From positions 1,116,001 through 1,180,000 of the forward strand of contig NZ_CP008849.1 of assembly GCF_000730385.1 (NCBI RefSeq): 64,000 nt of DNA, read 5' to 3'. The notes under the pieces were generated by a model. It was not told the origin of the DNA. It saw only the letters and a list, made by a program, of their open reading frames with translations, and searched no databases. Shown piece after piece: positions 36,859-46,061 of this stretch. Position 1 is the first letter of the stretch. Every line of letters starts with the position of its first letter. The position numbers and the translations under genes were made by a program. Source of the stretch: Alteromonas australica (GTDB taxonomy: Bacteria > Pseudomonadota > Gammaproteobacteria > Enterobacterales > Alteromonadaceae).

Positions 36859-39800
36859 ATGTTAAAGGATATCCGTATTCATCTGGCGGCAGAGGATACT
36901 GCGCAAGAGCAACTAGAACAAGCACTCTCCAAACATATTGTGGGTAATCATCGCAATAGTATTTTAGCTTTTGCTCGCCACATTCCTTCACTATTGCCTG
37001 AGGTGCAAAAGGTATCAACACAGAATATTTCACTGTTTGCGAATAAAGAGGGTGAGTTTAATATTGTCGACTATGCTACTGGAAGAACTGTCTACGGCTT
37101 ACATCCACAATCTGAGATCCTCAATCAATACCAAGCAATTAAACAACACGCGCCTTTCATGGCGTTAAGTCGTGATGAAAATGACAGTGAACAAATTACG
37201 GACGAAGAGCTAGCATCAATATCAGAATTAAAGAAATTACCAAGTTATAAACAGCATATGCGTTATGCACCTCTACCTAATGATATCAATGTTATGGTCG
37301 TTATGGGTCTGGGACTTGGGTACCACATTGAAGCGCTAGTAGAGCACCATTGTATTCGTCACTTAGTTATATATGAACCAGAGTTGCAATACTTTCAATG
37401 TTCTATTCTTGCTCTCAACTGGCAGCGGCTATTGCAAACAATGGAGTCTAAGGGAACCGCTGTATATTTGCTTATTGAAAAGGATGGCCGAGACTTAGTC
37501 GAAAATATAAACGAACTGTGCCAGCAATTTGATATTGATGGTTTTTACTTCTACAAACATTACAACCACGCGATATTCGACCGAATAGATGCTAGCTTGA
37601 AGCGTAAATCCTGGTGTGACTTGTCTAAAGAGGGAATGAGTTTAGCGCCAGATAGTAACCCTAACCTCTTTCTACCAATATGGACAGAAAGTCTCGAACT
37701 GCAAAATATGCGGTCAGTAGATAAGTCGAATTTACTGTTCAAACAAAACTTAATTGCATTTAAAGAGTATTTTCCAGATATTTATCAAAAGTTCTCGGAT
37801 TATACGCCCGTCTCATGGCTGCCTATAGTCGACCAACATGATGATGTTCATCTTATCCAGAAACATTCATTGATTCCTTTTGCCGGGCAATCGCCAAAAT
37901 ATGACGCTACAGAAAATTTCAAGCACTTTGAAAAATTTCCCCAGAAAGACGGACTCATTCTTGGATATAAAGGCAAAAAGTTAAAGCATTATAAGCATTA
38001 TCAGTTTGTTGAAGAGTCTGAATCTCTGCTTCAGGGTATTTCAGAAGAAGTCGGTCAGCTACCAGAAACCGTAAAATCGTTAATTATGTTCGGCGTCGGT
38101 TTAGGTTATCAACTCGATGCACTGTATCGAGAAAAAAATGTCGGGAAGTTGTTTTTATGTGAACCGAACAAGGACTTTTTTTACGCCTCGTTATATGCCA
38201 TCGATTGGCAGGCCATTTTAACGAAGGTAGATCGTGATAACTGTCGAATTTATATTAATATTGGCGATGATGGCTCGCATTTGTTTAGAGATTTATTAGA
38301 TCAGTTTTACTCAGTAGGGCCCTACATACTCGCGAGTACTTATTTTTACCAGTCATACTACAATGCGCACTTAGTTGAATCGCTAGCTCAACTTCGTGAG
38401 CAGTTACAAATCGTCATTTCAATGGGCGAATATTTTGATCATTCACTCTATGGGATTTCTCATACCATTGAAGCGATAAGCCGCGGTTACCCATTATTAA
38501 CACGTAACCCAGATAAAAAACTGAGTATAAGTAACAAGGAAACGCCAGTTTTCATTGTTGGCAATGGCCCATCACTGGACGATTGCATCGACGCTATTAA
38601 GGCGTCGCAAGGAAAGGCGATTGTGGTTTCATGTGGTACTGCACTTATGACGTTGTACAAAAACGACATCATTCCAGATTTTCATGCAGAAATAGAGCAG
38701 AATCGGTCCACATTTGACTGGGTGAGTCGGATTGGTGATTTTGAATTCTTACAACAAGTCAGCCTTATCAGTTGTAACGGAATTCATCCAGATACCTGTC
38801 GTTTGTTCAAAGATGTGTTTATTGCATTTAAAGCAGGCGAATCGTCGACCATCGCATCATTAAACCTCTTTGGTAGTGAGAACTATGAAGAGTTAGAATA
38901 CGCGTTTCCTACGGTTTCCAACTTTGCGCTCAACCTTTTCACCGCAATGGGTTTTAACCAAATCTACTTACTGGGTGTTGACCTCGGCTTTGCCGAAAAA
39001 AACAAGCATCATTCAGTTCAATCTGGCTACTATGGGAATGATGGAAAAGAAATATATGATTACAACGAAAGGAATAACACTTCGTTTGTCGTACCGGGTA
39101 ATTTCCAACAGACTGTATTTACAAAGCATGAATTTAAGGTGTCTAAAGATATATTAGAACAAACCTTATCGAGTACATCCATTGATTGTTTTAACTGTAG
39201 TAACGGAGCGCGAATCAATGGAGCGATGCCACTCAAAGTTGATGACATATTGTTAGTTAACCCTGACAATAGTGCCTTAGAAGTACTTGAAACAATCAAA
39301 AATAGAGTGTTTATTCCTATTTCTAATCATGAGACTTGTATCACACGCTTCTTCTCAAAGTTTAGGCAAGAGTTGTTATCCACAGAGTTTGATAATTTGA
39401 TTGCATTGATTAACGAGCCTGTCACTTCGATTGAAGATATTAATGCACTAATTGAAAAGCAGAAGAACTTGGTTTTTCAATCCTATGGCAGTGGTTCTTC
39501 ATTACTTTTCTATCTTCTTTTTGGAAGTATGAACTACTGTAATGTCATGCTGAGTAAATGCGAATTTATTAGAGATGAAAAGGCTTCTCTAACTTATGCA
39601 GAGCAGTTACTGAAACGTTGGGTGGCTTTTCTAGAGAGAGCAAACTTCGCTGGGTTAAATTTGCGTTCTAGCATGGATACAGCAGCATCGCTTGCAGGTG
39701 ACAGGCAAAGAAAATATTTGAAGCTGTTCAACAGAAAAACTCTCTATGTAACCAACCTTCATCAGGATGTTGTCTTCAATCGATTAAATGCTCAGCTTTT

Positions 39801-40464
39801 TAGTCAAAATATTATCGATATTAAAGCCTTTGATATTAACGACGTCGAGTACTGTACGAACTACACAGACGTAAGGTTCGCGTTTTGGGTTGAGAGTCAA
39901 CAGCAGGTAGACGACCTAATTGCAGCACTGAATAAAAGTACAATATCCCAAAGTCATGTGTTTTGGTTCGGAAGGGATGTAGCTCACTTAGACATCACCG
40001 CTCTGCGCTATACTAGTAGTCTTGTCTTACACCCTGAATTTATCTACGGCCGCAGTGGCGTGGAGCAAATAATAGAAGGGGAAGCGCCATTTTGGGTAGA
40101 AGAAAGGTTAGCTCATGTAGCTTTGAAATTTGATTTTACTGTCACCTATTCTCGAATTGTCGTGCCAAAATTAGGGCTTAGGAACCGAAATAGTTGTGAG
40201 CATACTCTGACAGCGTTTTATAATAAGGTAATAAGCGGAACAAGGGCGTTTACGAGCTTTCTCGACTTTGGCAGTTACTTGGTCTTTGCAACTGATGAAG
40301 AGTTAAAAGCGAATTTGATTGATATGGCTGGCAATCGAGGTGGCTTTTACAGAAAATCTGATTTGTCTATCGACCTACTATCCACTGAAATTAACGATGA
40401 GCTTATGGCATCGCTAAATCAAGCCAGCTTACTCGGCAAGATAGGTCAGCGTTATCTTCCCTAG
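36859..40464 (+). CDS. Maf-type flagellin glycosyltransferase (DUF115), duplicated N-terminal domain
   Basis: Motility accessory factor family, which transfers nonulosonic acids such as pseudaminic acid to flagellin Ser/Thr in the cytoplasm. I start it at the ATG at 36859 (GAGG ribosome site), giving 1201 residues, about twice a usual Maf. Two copies of the N-terminal domain are visible: about 144-245 (VVMGLGLGYHIEAL, EPELQYFQCSILALNWQ) and about 407-510 (IMFGVGLGYQLDAL, EPNKDFFYASLYAIDWQ). The catalytic DUF115 core is at about 560-790 (VFIVGNGPSLDD, LLGVDLGF). The last ~400 residues are unassigned. It probably uses the CMP-pseudaminic acid made upstream. Confidence 0.88.
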   Translation: MLKDIRIHLAAEDTAQEQLEQALSKHIVGNHRNSILAFARHIPSLLPEVQKVSTQNISLFANKEGEFNIVDYATGRTVYGLHPQSEILNQYQAIKQHAPFMALSRDENDSEQITDEELASISELKKLPSYKQHMRYAPLPNDINVMVVMGLGLGYHIEALVEHHCIRHLVIYEPELQYFQCSILALNWQRLLQTMESKGTAVYLLIEKDGRDLVENINELCQQFDIDGFYFYKHYNHAIFDRIDASLKRKSWCDLSKEGMSLAPDSNPNLFLPIWTESLELQNMRSVDKSNLLFKQNLIAFKEYFPDIYQKFSDYTPVSWLPIVDQHDDVHLIQKHSLIPFAGQSPKYDATENFKHFEKFPQKDGLILGYKGKKLKHYKHYQFVEESESLLQGISEEVGQLPETVKSLIMFGVGLGYQLDALYREKNVGKLFLCEPNKDFFYASLYAIDWQAILTKVDRDNCRIYINIGDDGSHLFRDLLDQFYSVGPYILASTYFYQSYYNAHLVESLAQLREQLQIVISMGEYFDHSLYGISHTIEAISRGYPLLTRNPDKKLSISNKETPVFIVGNGPSLDDCIDAIKASQGKAIVVSCGTALMTLYKNDIIPDFHAEIEQNRSTFDWVSRIGDFEFLQQVSLISCNGIHPDTCRLFKDVFIAFKAGESSTIASLNLFGSENYEELEYAFPTVSNFALNLFTAMGFNQIYLLGVDLGFAEKNKHHSVQSGYYGNDGKEIYDYNERNNTSFVVPGNFQQTVFTKHEFKVSKDILEQTLSSTSIDCFNCSNGARINGAMPLKVDDILLVNPDNSALEVLETIKNRVFIPISNHETCITRFFSKFRQELLSTEFDNLIALINEPVTSIEDINALIEKQKNLVFQSYGSGSSLLFYLLFGSMNYCNVMLSKCEFIRDEKASLTYAEQLLKRWVAFLERANFAGLNLRSSMDTAASLAGDRQRKYLKLFNRKTLYVTNLHQDVVFNRLNAQLFSQNIIDIKAFDINDVEYCTNYTDVRFAFWVESQQQVDDLIAALNKSTISQSHVFWFGRDVAHLDITALRYTSSLVLHPEFIYGRSGVEQIIEGEAPFWVEERLAHVALKFDFTVTYSRIVVPKLGLRNRNSCEHTLTAFYNKVISGTRAFTSFLDFGSYLVFATDEELKANLIDMAGNRGGFYRKSDLSIDLLSTEINDELMASLNQASLLGKIGQRYLP

Positions 40465-40612
40465 CGTATGAGTCATTCTATGTAGAATGCAGAAGGAAAA
40501 GTAAAGTTTTTTTCACCGGCGTCGATAGCTTGTTAGATCTCGGTACGCATTCAGGCGCTGCCTTTTTTCCGTGTGTTCAGACGAACTTACAATAGCTGTT
40601 AAACTGGAGAAC

Positions 40613-42418
40613 ATGAGTTTGCTATCTCTATCGGATATATTTGGTATGAGTGTTACGTTTATCTTGTATATCGTTTTGGCGAGTAGCCTCCTTACTTTGA
40701 ATAAAAGAGTCCGTGCCCGCCGCGGAGCTTTGTCCAGTGTGCTTAACTTTAACGATATAAAAATTCTTATTCTGTCGTCGCTTATTGTGAGTTGTGTTTT
40801 GGCCGCATTGCCTTGGTTTGCTGTCAAAGTAGTGATCTGTACTTTCTTCTTCCTGTATGGTGTTTTAATTTGGTTGGATGCGCTGCTATTCGTGCAATAT
40901 CGTATTGAAATCAATAGGCAAAGCATGGCGTGGTTCTTCACCGGAAGTAAGGGGATTGCCAAGGGACTACCACACCTCTTTTCGTTGGTTAAGCATGCAC
41001 CATGGATTATGTTGATACCGCTCTTGTGGGCAGCTACACAAGCTTTAGTGCTATCTAATCTATCGTTGTCATCAAGCGCTGTTTCAGTTGGGACTGCGCT
41101 CAATGTAACAGTAATCGCGAGTGCGATTGTTGTCGCAGTGTTGGCGCTAAGTATTTGGCAAGCAATGTGTTGCCCCACCAATCAGTTTTTCACTGCGCCC
41201 AGCCTATTGCTAAATATAGTCTCAGATGACAAGTTTGAGGGCAACGAAGATTTAGTATTGGATAAATGCCATCAGCCTTTTGTTCATCCCACTACCGATG
41301 TGGGCTATGCAAGTGACATAGCTGGGATATGTGAAGGAGCCAATATTATTTTAATCACTCTTGAGTCATTGGGAAATTACCTTCAAGACGAGGGAAAAGA
41401 AGGTATACGCTCAAGGTTGAGAGAGCGATTTAAACATCATAGTTGGAACGGGAAAAAACATTTTTGTTTATGCCCTAATACCACAGTCTCAACCAACCAA
41501 ATATATACAGGGGCTTATTCTAATAACCCTTACAATAAGTTAGACAGTCTCTACCCTGGTGTAGAGCCTAAGCACTTGAAAAACCTAAAGCAACATGGTT
41601 ATACGACGATGTTTTTAGACAGTGCTGATATTGAGTTATATGATTACTATAAATTGCTCGATAGGATTGGTTTTGACTATGTATGGGGAACAAATGACAT
41701 GCATGGGAATGACCGAAAAGCTGATTATCGACTATGGAATATGGTCGACGCCGTCGCTGATGCCGCCCAAGATGGACCTTTCTTCCTTCATATTATTAAT
41801 GACCAATCTCATATGCCCTACGAAACGGTGGATAATAAAAGGTTTAATCGTCACAAAGGTAAAGACGCAAAGTCGCAGTATATGAATGCTGTTGAGGAAG
41901 CAGACTATATTATTGATGAATTCTTGAATCGGCTTGCTGAAAAAGTAGATATGTCAAACACCCTATTAGTATTTACTGGCGATCATGGTGAATCGTTTGG
42001 TGAATATGGCTATAGTTTTCATAGTAATTCGGTTATTTATCCTCAAATGCAAGTCCCCTTTTTTCTTACTCACCCACATCTAACCTCTAAAGAAATTGAG
42101 CACTCATGTCATTTCGACCTGTTTCCCACTTTCTTTGATTTACTCGGTATTTCAACCGATTACCCACATTTAGGGGCAACGTTGGCTGATGACTCAAGAG
42201 CGTTTGCGTACTTATTTCATTCGGCAACGTTGAAAGGGAATACTCCTGCGAATTTCGGTTTCTTATTTAATGACGAGTTATTCTGGGTCGATCGCCTGTT
42301 TAATCAGGTAAAACGTGTGCAAGATGGAAAGTGCTCCTCTATCACATTGGACGAAGAACGAGAATATATTTGTTCTCTACTTCAACAGATGTTGAAACAG
42401 CGAGCGATAATGCAGTGA
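40613..42418 (+). CDS. Membrane sulfatase-fold phospho-transferase (LtaS/EptA-like)
   Basis: Inner-membrane enzyme with a periplasmic alkaline-phosphatase-like domain. The ATG at 40613 has the GGAG ribosome site, giving 601 residues. About five hydrophobic segments lie at 10-28, 50-70, 72-95, 130-150 and 163-185. The catalytic domain (about 240-570) has ITLESLG (metal ligand), CPNTTVSTNQIYTG (probable Thr nucleophile), DQSHMPYE and FTGDHGESFGEYG (metal ligands). It may transfer phosphoethanolamine or phosphoglycerol. In Campylobacter an EptC of this fold modifies the rod protein FlgG; that function here is inference. LPS modification is an alternative. Confidence 0.75.
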   Translation: MSLLSLSDIFGMSVTFILYIVLASSLLTLNKRVRARRGALSSVLNFNDIKILILSSLIVSCVLAALPWFAVKVVICTFFFLYGVLIWLDALLFVQYRIEINRQSMAWFFTGSKGIAKGLPHLFSLVKHAPWIMLIPLLWAATQALVLSNLSLSSSAVSVGTALNVTVIASAIVVAVLALSIWQAMCCPTNQFFTAPSLLLNIVSDDKFEGNEDLVLDKCHQPFVHPTTDVGYASDIAGICEGANIILITLESLGNYLQDEGKEGIRSRLRERFKHHSWNGKKHFCLCPNTTVSTNQIYTGAYSNNPYNKLDSLYPGVEPKHLKNLKQHGYTTMFLDSADIELYDYYKLLDRIGFDYVWGTNDMHGNDRKADYRLWNMVDAVADAAQDGPFFLHIINDQSHMPYETVDNKRFNRHKGKDAKSQYMNAVEEADYIIDEFLNRLAEKVDMSNTLLVFTGDHGESFGEYGYSFHSNSVIYPQMQVPFFLTHPHLTSKEIEHSCHFDLFPTFFDLLGISTDYPHLGATLADDSRAFAYLFHSATLKGNTPANFGFLFNDELFWVDRLFNQVKRVQDGKCSSITLDEEREYICSLLQQMLKQRAIMQ

Positions 42419-42520
42419 ATGGCACAAGAGTAGATGACAATTTATTCAAGGGTTGCAGTGCGATTTTAACTAAGGTGTTGCGTTACGTCAGCAATGCCAA
42501 TTTAAGGTGATGGGCATTTA

Positions 42521-43657
42521 ATGAACTCTCCTCAAACTTTACCCATGGTATTTTGCATCGATGATAATTTTGCCCCTCATCTTGCCGCGCTATTAACGAG
42601 TATTATTGCCAATACTCAATCCGGTAACTCATTTATCTTTTATGTGTTTTCTGCTGAGTTATCTGAAGAAAATAAGATGAAACTCAAACACACCGTGGGA
42701 GAAAATCATCACATCGCGTTTAACCACATAAACGCTAAACAATTTGAAAATTCCCAAGTCAGCCAGTGTTTCTCTAGTCGTCTATCTATCGTTACGTACT
42801 TCAGAATATTAATTCCTGAAGTCCTTAAAGAGCTTCAAACAAAAGTGCTTTTCATGGATGCGGATATGATAGTGAACACTGATTTAGCGGAGTTATTTGC
42901 TATCGATCTAAATGGTCAAGTCGCAGGTGTCGTGAAAGATTCTTTGGTTGAAAAATCCACCCATGCACAAAGTTTAGGTATTGCGGCAGAATCCTATTTT
43001 AACGCGGGTCTAATCATGATGGACTTGCCTGCTTGGCGTCAAAAAGAAATTAGCCGAAAAGCCATGGAGCTGATCAATCTAGGGAAGAACTTTAAATTTA
43101 ACGACCAAGATATTCTTAATATTACGTTAGAACGTAATTTGCATTTTTTTGATGATGCTTGGAATGTCCAGCAATCTAGCTTAGAACGCTTTACAGTTGT
43201 TAAAGATGCCAAGGCTATTCATTACAATGGTGCGGAAAAGCCTTGGCAATTTGCGAGTATTCATCCGTTTACGCAATTGTACCTCCATTACAAAGGGCTA
43301 TCACCTTATGCAGATACACCTCTTGTCCATTTCTTGGATGAACATGACAAAAGGTTAATTGAACGTATTTTTCAAACACAGTCTACCCATATTTACATTT
43401 ATGGCGCGGGACAAAAGGGGCGTAGGTTGGCCAGTTACCTGCAAACAGAAGCTCCTGAAATTAGCCTTGTTGGCATGATTGATAGCTCCCCTCAAATGAC
43501 TGTTTTTAATGGGGTTCAGGTGTCTAGTACTTTACCTCGGTTGAAAAATGAAGTTATCGTCGTGGCATCTTTTGCGTATGCAGATGAAATCGTAGAGCAA
43601 CTCATGCAACGTTCAGTTCCACTTAATAGAATCATTGCCTTATGTGACAGGGTGTAG
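42521..43657 (+). CDS. GT8 glycosyltransferase with a C-terminal Rossmann-like domain
   Basis: Retaining glycosyltransferase of family 8 (galactosyl- or glucosyl-transferase type), 378 residues. The GT-A metal motif DAD is at 113-115 (VLFMDADMIV). SYFNAGLIMMDLPAW and HYNGAEKPW (about 234-242) are family signatures. The last ~90 residues (from about 290) form a separate small alpha/beta domain: IYIYGAGQKGRRLASYL, VGMIDSSPQ, NEVIVVASF. The same kind of tail occurs in the next two genes. The gene follows the phospho-transferase by about 100 bases. Confidence 0.85.
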   Translation: MNSPQTLPMVFCIDDNFAPHLAALLTSIIANTQSGNSFIFYVFSAELSEENKMKLKHTVGENHHIAFNHINAKQFENSQVSQCFSSRLSIVTYFRILIPEVLKELQTKVLFMDADMIVNTDLAELFAIDLNGQVAGVVKDSLVEKSTHAQSLGIAAESYFNAGLIMMDLPAWRQKEISRKAMELINLGKNFKFNDQDILNITLERNLHFFDDAWNVQQSSLERFTVVKDAKAIHYNGAEKPWQFASIHPFTQLYLHYKGLSPYADTPLVHFLDEHDKRLIERIFQTQSTHIYIYGAGQKGRRLASYLQTEAPEISLVGMIDSSPQMTVFNGVQVSSTLPRLKNEVIVVASFAYADEIVEQLMQRSVPLNRIIALCDRV

Positions 43658-43668
43658 GGGAAGTTTCT

Positions 43669-44802
43669 ATGTCAAAAGCTCCCACATTATCCATCATAGT
43701 CCCTTGTTATAATCACGCACGTTTCTTACCAGAACGGCTTAAATCGATTTCTGAGCAAAGCTTTAGAGATTTCGAAATTATTCTGCTTGATGATGCTAGC
43801 ACTGATAATAGTCAAAATGTGTTACGAGCTTATGCAGGTCAAGAAATGCGGGTTTCTGCAACCTTGTTTAATGACGAGAACGGTGGTTGTGTTAACGAGC
43901 AGTGGCGAAAAGGCGTTCGTATTGCTAAAGGCGACTTTATTTGGATAGCTGAGAGTGATGATGTAGCGGCCCCAGACTTTTTACAGGTGCTTTTAAAGCA
44001 ATTCAAATCCTTTCCGGAAGTAGGGATGGCTTACTGCGACTCTATGATTATTGATGATTCAGGTAAACAACACGGAGGTTATGACTATTCCCACTCTGAA
44101 TACCAAAATCGTTGGCAGGGGGATTTTGTACTCGACGGTAAAACCTTTATTAAAGAGCATTTGGTATTTAGAAATGTCATTCCGAATGCAAGTGCTGTTG
44201 TGTTTAAAAAGGAAAACTTAAAAGCTGCATTAAAGCAGAGCAATATGAAATATTGTGCAGACTACTATTGCTATACACGGTTGTTATCTACCTCTGCCAT
44301 TGCTTATGTGTCGAAGCCGTTAAACTTTTTTCGGGCGCATATTCATACTACCCGATGGCATAGCCAACAAAGTTACGCCACGGCGGTTAGAGAAAAGAGT
44401 ACTATTCTTAAAGAAATAAAGCAGTTAAATATACCGCAAAGTACTGAAAATTTAGTAAAGTCATACCGCTGGCTATTTAAGCATCGTCATAAGTTTAAAC
44501 GCCTAGGCAATTTGTTTACTGAATTACGCGCGAGAGTCGACTCCACCGATAAGGTTGCGCTGTATGGGTTTAATGATATTAGTGAATACGTATTAGAGAC
44601 GTTTTCTCCCCATATACAATTTTCTGTGATTATTGATAAAAAAAGATCAGTTGCTGATAAAAAGGGAATTCCTATCAAGACCCTCTCTACGTCACTACTT
44701 GCCGATATTGATGTTGTTGTTGTCTGTTCGTTTAATTTCAAAGAAGAGATGTGTTCAAACCTAAATGCACAAGGGTTCAAAGGGCGAGTTATAACGGTTT
44801 AA
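43669..44802 (+). CDS. GT2 glycosyltransferase with a C-terminal Rossmann-like domain
   Basis: Inverting glycosyltransferase of family 2, 377 residues. GT-A features: LSIIVPCYNHARFLPERLKS at the N terminus, LLDDASTDNS (Asp41-Asp42), WIAESDDVA (metal motif at about 95-98). From about residue 295 a ~83-residue tail matches the tail of the upstream GT8 protein in pattern: KVALYGFNDISEYVLETF, FSVIIDKKRS, DVVVVCSF. The sugar and acceptor are unknown. Spacing of 11 bases to the GT8 gene indicates one operon. Confidence 0.85.
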   Translation: MSKAPTLSIIVPCYNHARFLPERLKSISEQSFRDFEIILLDDASTDNSQNVLRAYAGQEMRVSATLFNDENGGCVNEQWRKGVRIAKGDFIWIAESDDVAAPDFLQVLLKQFKSFPEVGMAYCDSMIIDDSGKQHGGYDYSHSEYQNRWQGDFVLDGKTFIKEHLVFRNVIPNASAVVFKKENLKAALKQSNMKYCADYYCYTRLLSTSAIAYVSKPLNFFRAHIHTTRWHSQQSYATAVREKSTILKEIKQLNIPQSTENLVKSYRWLFKHRHKFKRLGNLFTELRARVDSTDKVALYGFNDISEYVLETFSPHIQFSVIIDKKRSVADKKGIPIKTLSTSLLADIDVVVVCSFNFKEEMCSNLNAQGFKGRVITV

Positions 44803-44848
44803 TGCTCGTTTACCACTATAAAAATGTCCACATTTTCAAAGGTCCTGT

Positions 44849-45979
44849 ATGTCTGAAAATCAATTAGTTGTGGTGTTAGGAATGCATAGGTCAGGGACAA
44901 GCTTAGTGGCCAGCCTCGTTGAGACCATGGGCTTTTCCTGTGGAGAACATCCCATGCAGCCGAGTAAGGACAATCCTAACGGGTATTGGGAAGATGAGTT
45001 AATCGTCGATATTAATGAAAAACTACTTCATTCTTTAGGTTATCAATGGTGTTCTCTAACTTGGCTGAATTTAGCTGACCTTAGGCAAAGCAAACTGTAT
45101 GAGGTTTTGAGACGAAAAGCAGTGAGTTATCTTCAACAGTTGCTCGCTAAAAATAAAAAGGTTTCTCTTAAAGATCCCAGAATGTGTATTTTGCTGCCTT
45201 TCTGGCTGGAAGTTTTCAAAGAGCTTGATGCTGATATAAAAGTGGTGCTGGTAAAACGTCACGCACACTCCATCGCTAAGTCCCTACTGACAAGAGATCA
45301 ATTTGATAACGAATATGCATCACAACTCATCTATTTGCACTGGGCGGCCGTAGCCCGCTTTTTACCTAAAACTTACCCACGTATTTTAATTAATTATGAA
45401 GAGGTTCGACGGGATGAAAATGGCATTCGAAAGTCCTTAATGTCGTTTCTTGATGTTGAATCTAGTGTGCCTTCAAATTTATTTGAAGAAAAATTGGAGC
45501 ACCATGCAACTTCGTTTAATGAAGCTAGCGCCTCCGGTTTTACATGGCAACAAGATATGCTGATGGATTTTCCTAACGCCAACGTTGATGAATATAGAAT
45601 CAAGTCACTGGCTACTTTTTATTACGCGTTAAATGCCGCCTATGGTAGACGCAATCATCGTCAGCACGTGATTAATGAAATTAAAAACTTTGCCGATAAC
45701 TATAAAACGAAAAAAGTTATCTTGTACGGTGCGAGTGAGCTTGCCTCTATTTTGATAGGGCAGCTATCGGATGCCATTGTGTTAGCTGTGGACCATGCTG
45801 CGTCTGAAGACCATCGAATAGCGCGCTTTGGTAAGCACTTTTATGCTCCTCACTTAATTAAAGAAACAGAACATGATGTGATTGTTGTCGCAGTGACGGG
45901 GCGAAAAGACGAGCTTATTCATTTTTTGTCTGGCTACACCAGTCAACCGATTACTTTTGCAGAAGAGTGTTTGTTTTAA
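44849..45979 (+). CDS. Sulfotransferase with a C-terminal Rossmann-like domain
   Basis: PAPS-dependent sulfotransferase family, 376 residues. The 5'-phosphosulfate loop is VLGMHRSGTSLVASL (about 9-23), and the 3'-phosphate region is around KVVLVKRHAHSIAKSLL. NPNGYWEDELIVDIN is typical of this bacterial subgroup. From about residue 288 there is a third copy of the tail domain: KVILYGASELASILI, LAVDHAAS, HDVIVVAV. Probable role: sulfation of a flagellar or surface glycan. The acceptor is unknown. Confidence 0.8.
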   Translation: MSENQLVVVLGMHRSGTSLVASLVETMGFSCGEHPMQPSKDNPNGYWEDELIVDINEKLLHSLGYQWCSLTWLNLADLRQSKLYEVLRRKAVSYLQQLLAKNKKVSLKDPRMCILLPFWLEVFKELDADIKVVLVKRHAHSIAKSLLTRDQFDNEYASQLIYLHWAAVARFLPKTYPRILINYEEVRRDENGIRKSLMSFLDVESSVPSNLFEEKLEHHATSFNEASASGFTWQQDMLMDFPNANVDEYRIKSLATFYYALNAAYGRRNHRQHVINEIKNFADNYKTKKVILYGASELASILIGQLSDAIVLAVDHAASEDHRIARFGKHFYAPHLIKETEHDVIVVAVTGRKDELIHFLSGYTSQPITFAEECLF

Positions 45980-46061
45980 GTTACGGTTTAAGACTGAGTT
46001 GGTTGGAGCTAGGTTGTAAAACGTCATGTGTTCAACGCAGTCGTCAAGGCATTAATATAAT

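Noticed and set aside
40513..41181. 222-codon minus-strand ORF
   Set aside because: It is the complement of the membrane part of the phospho-transferase gene at 40613-42418, has no ribosome site on that strand, and its translation has no recognisable family.
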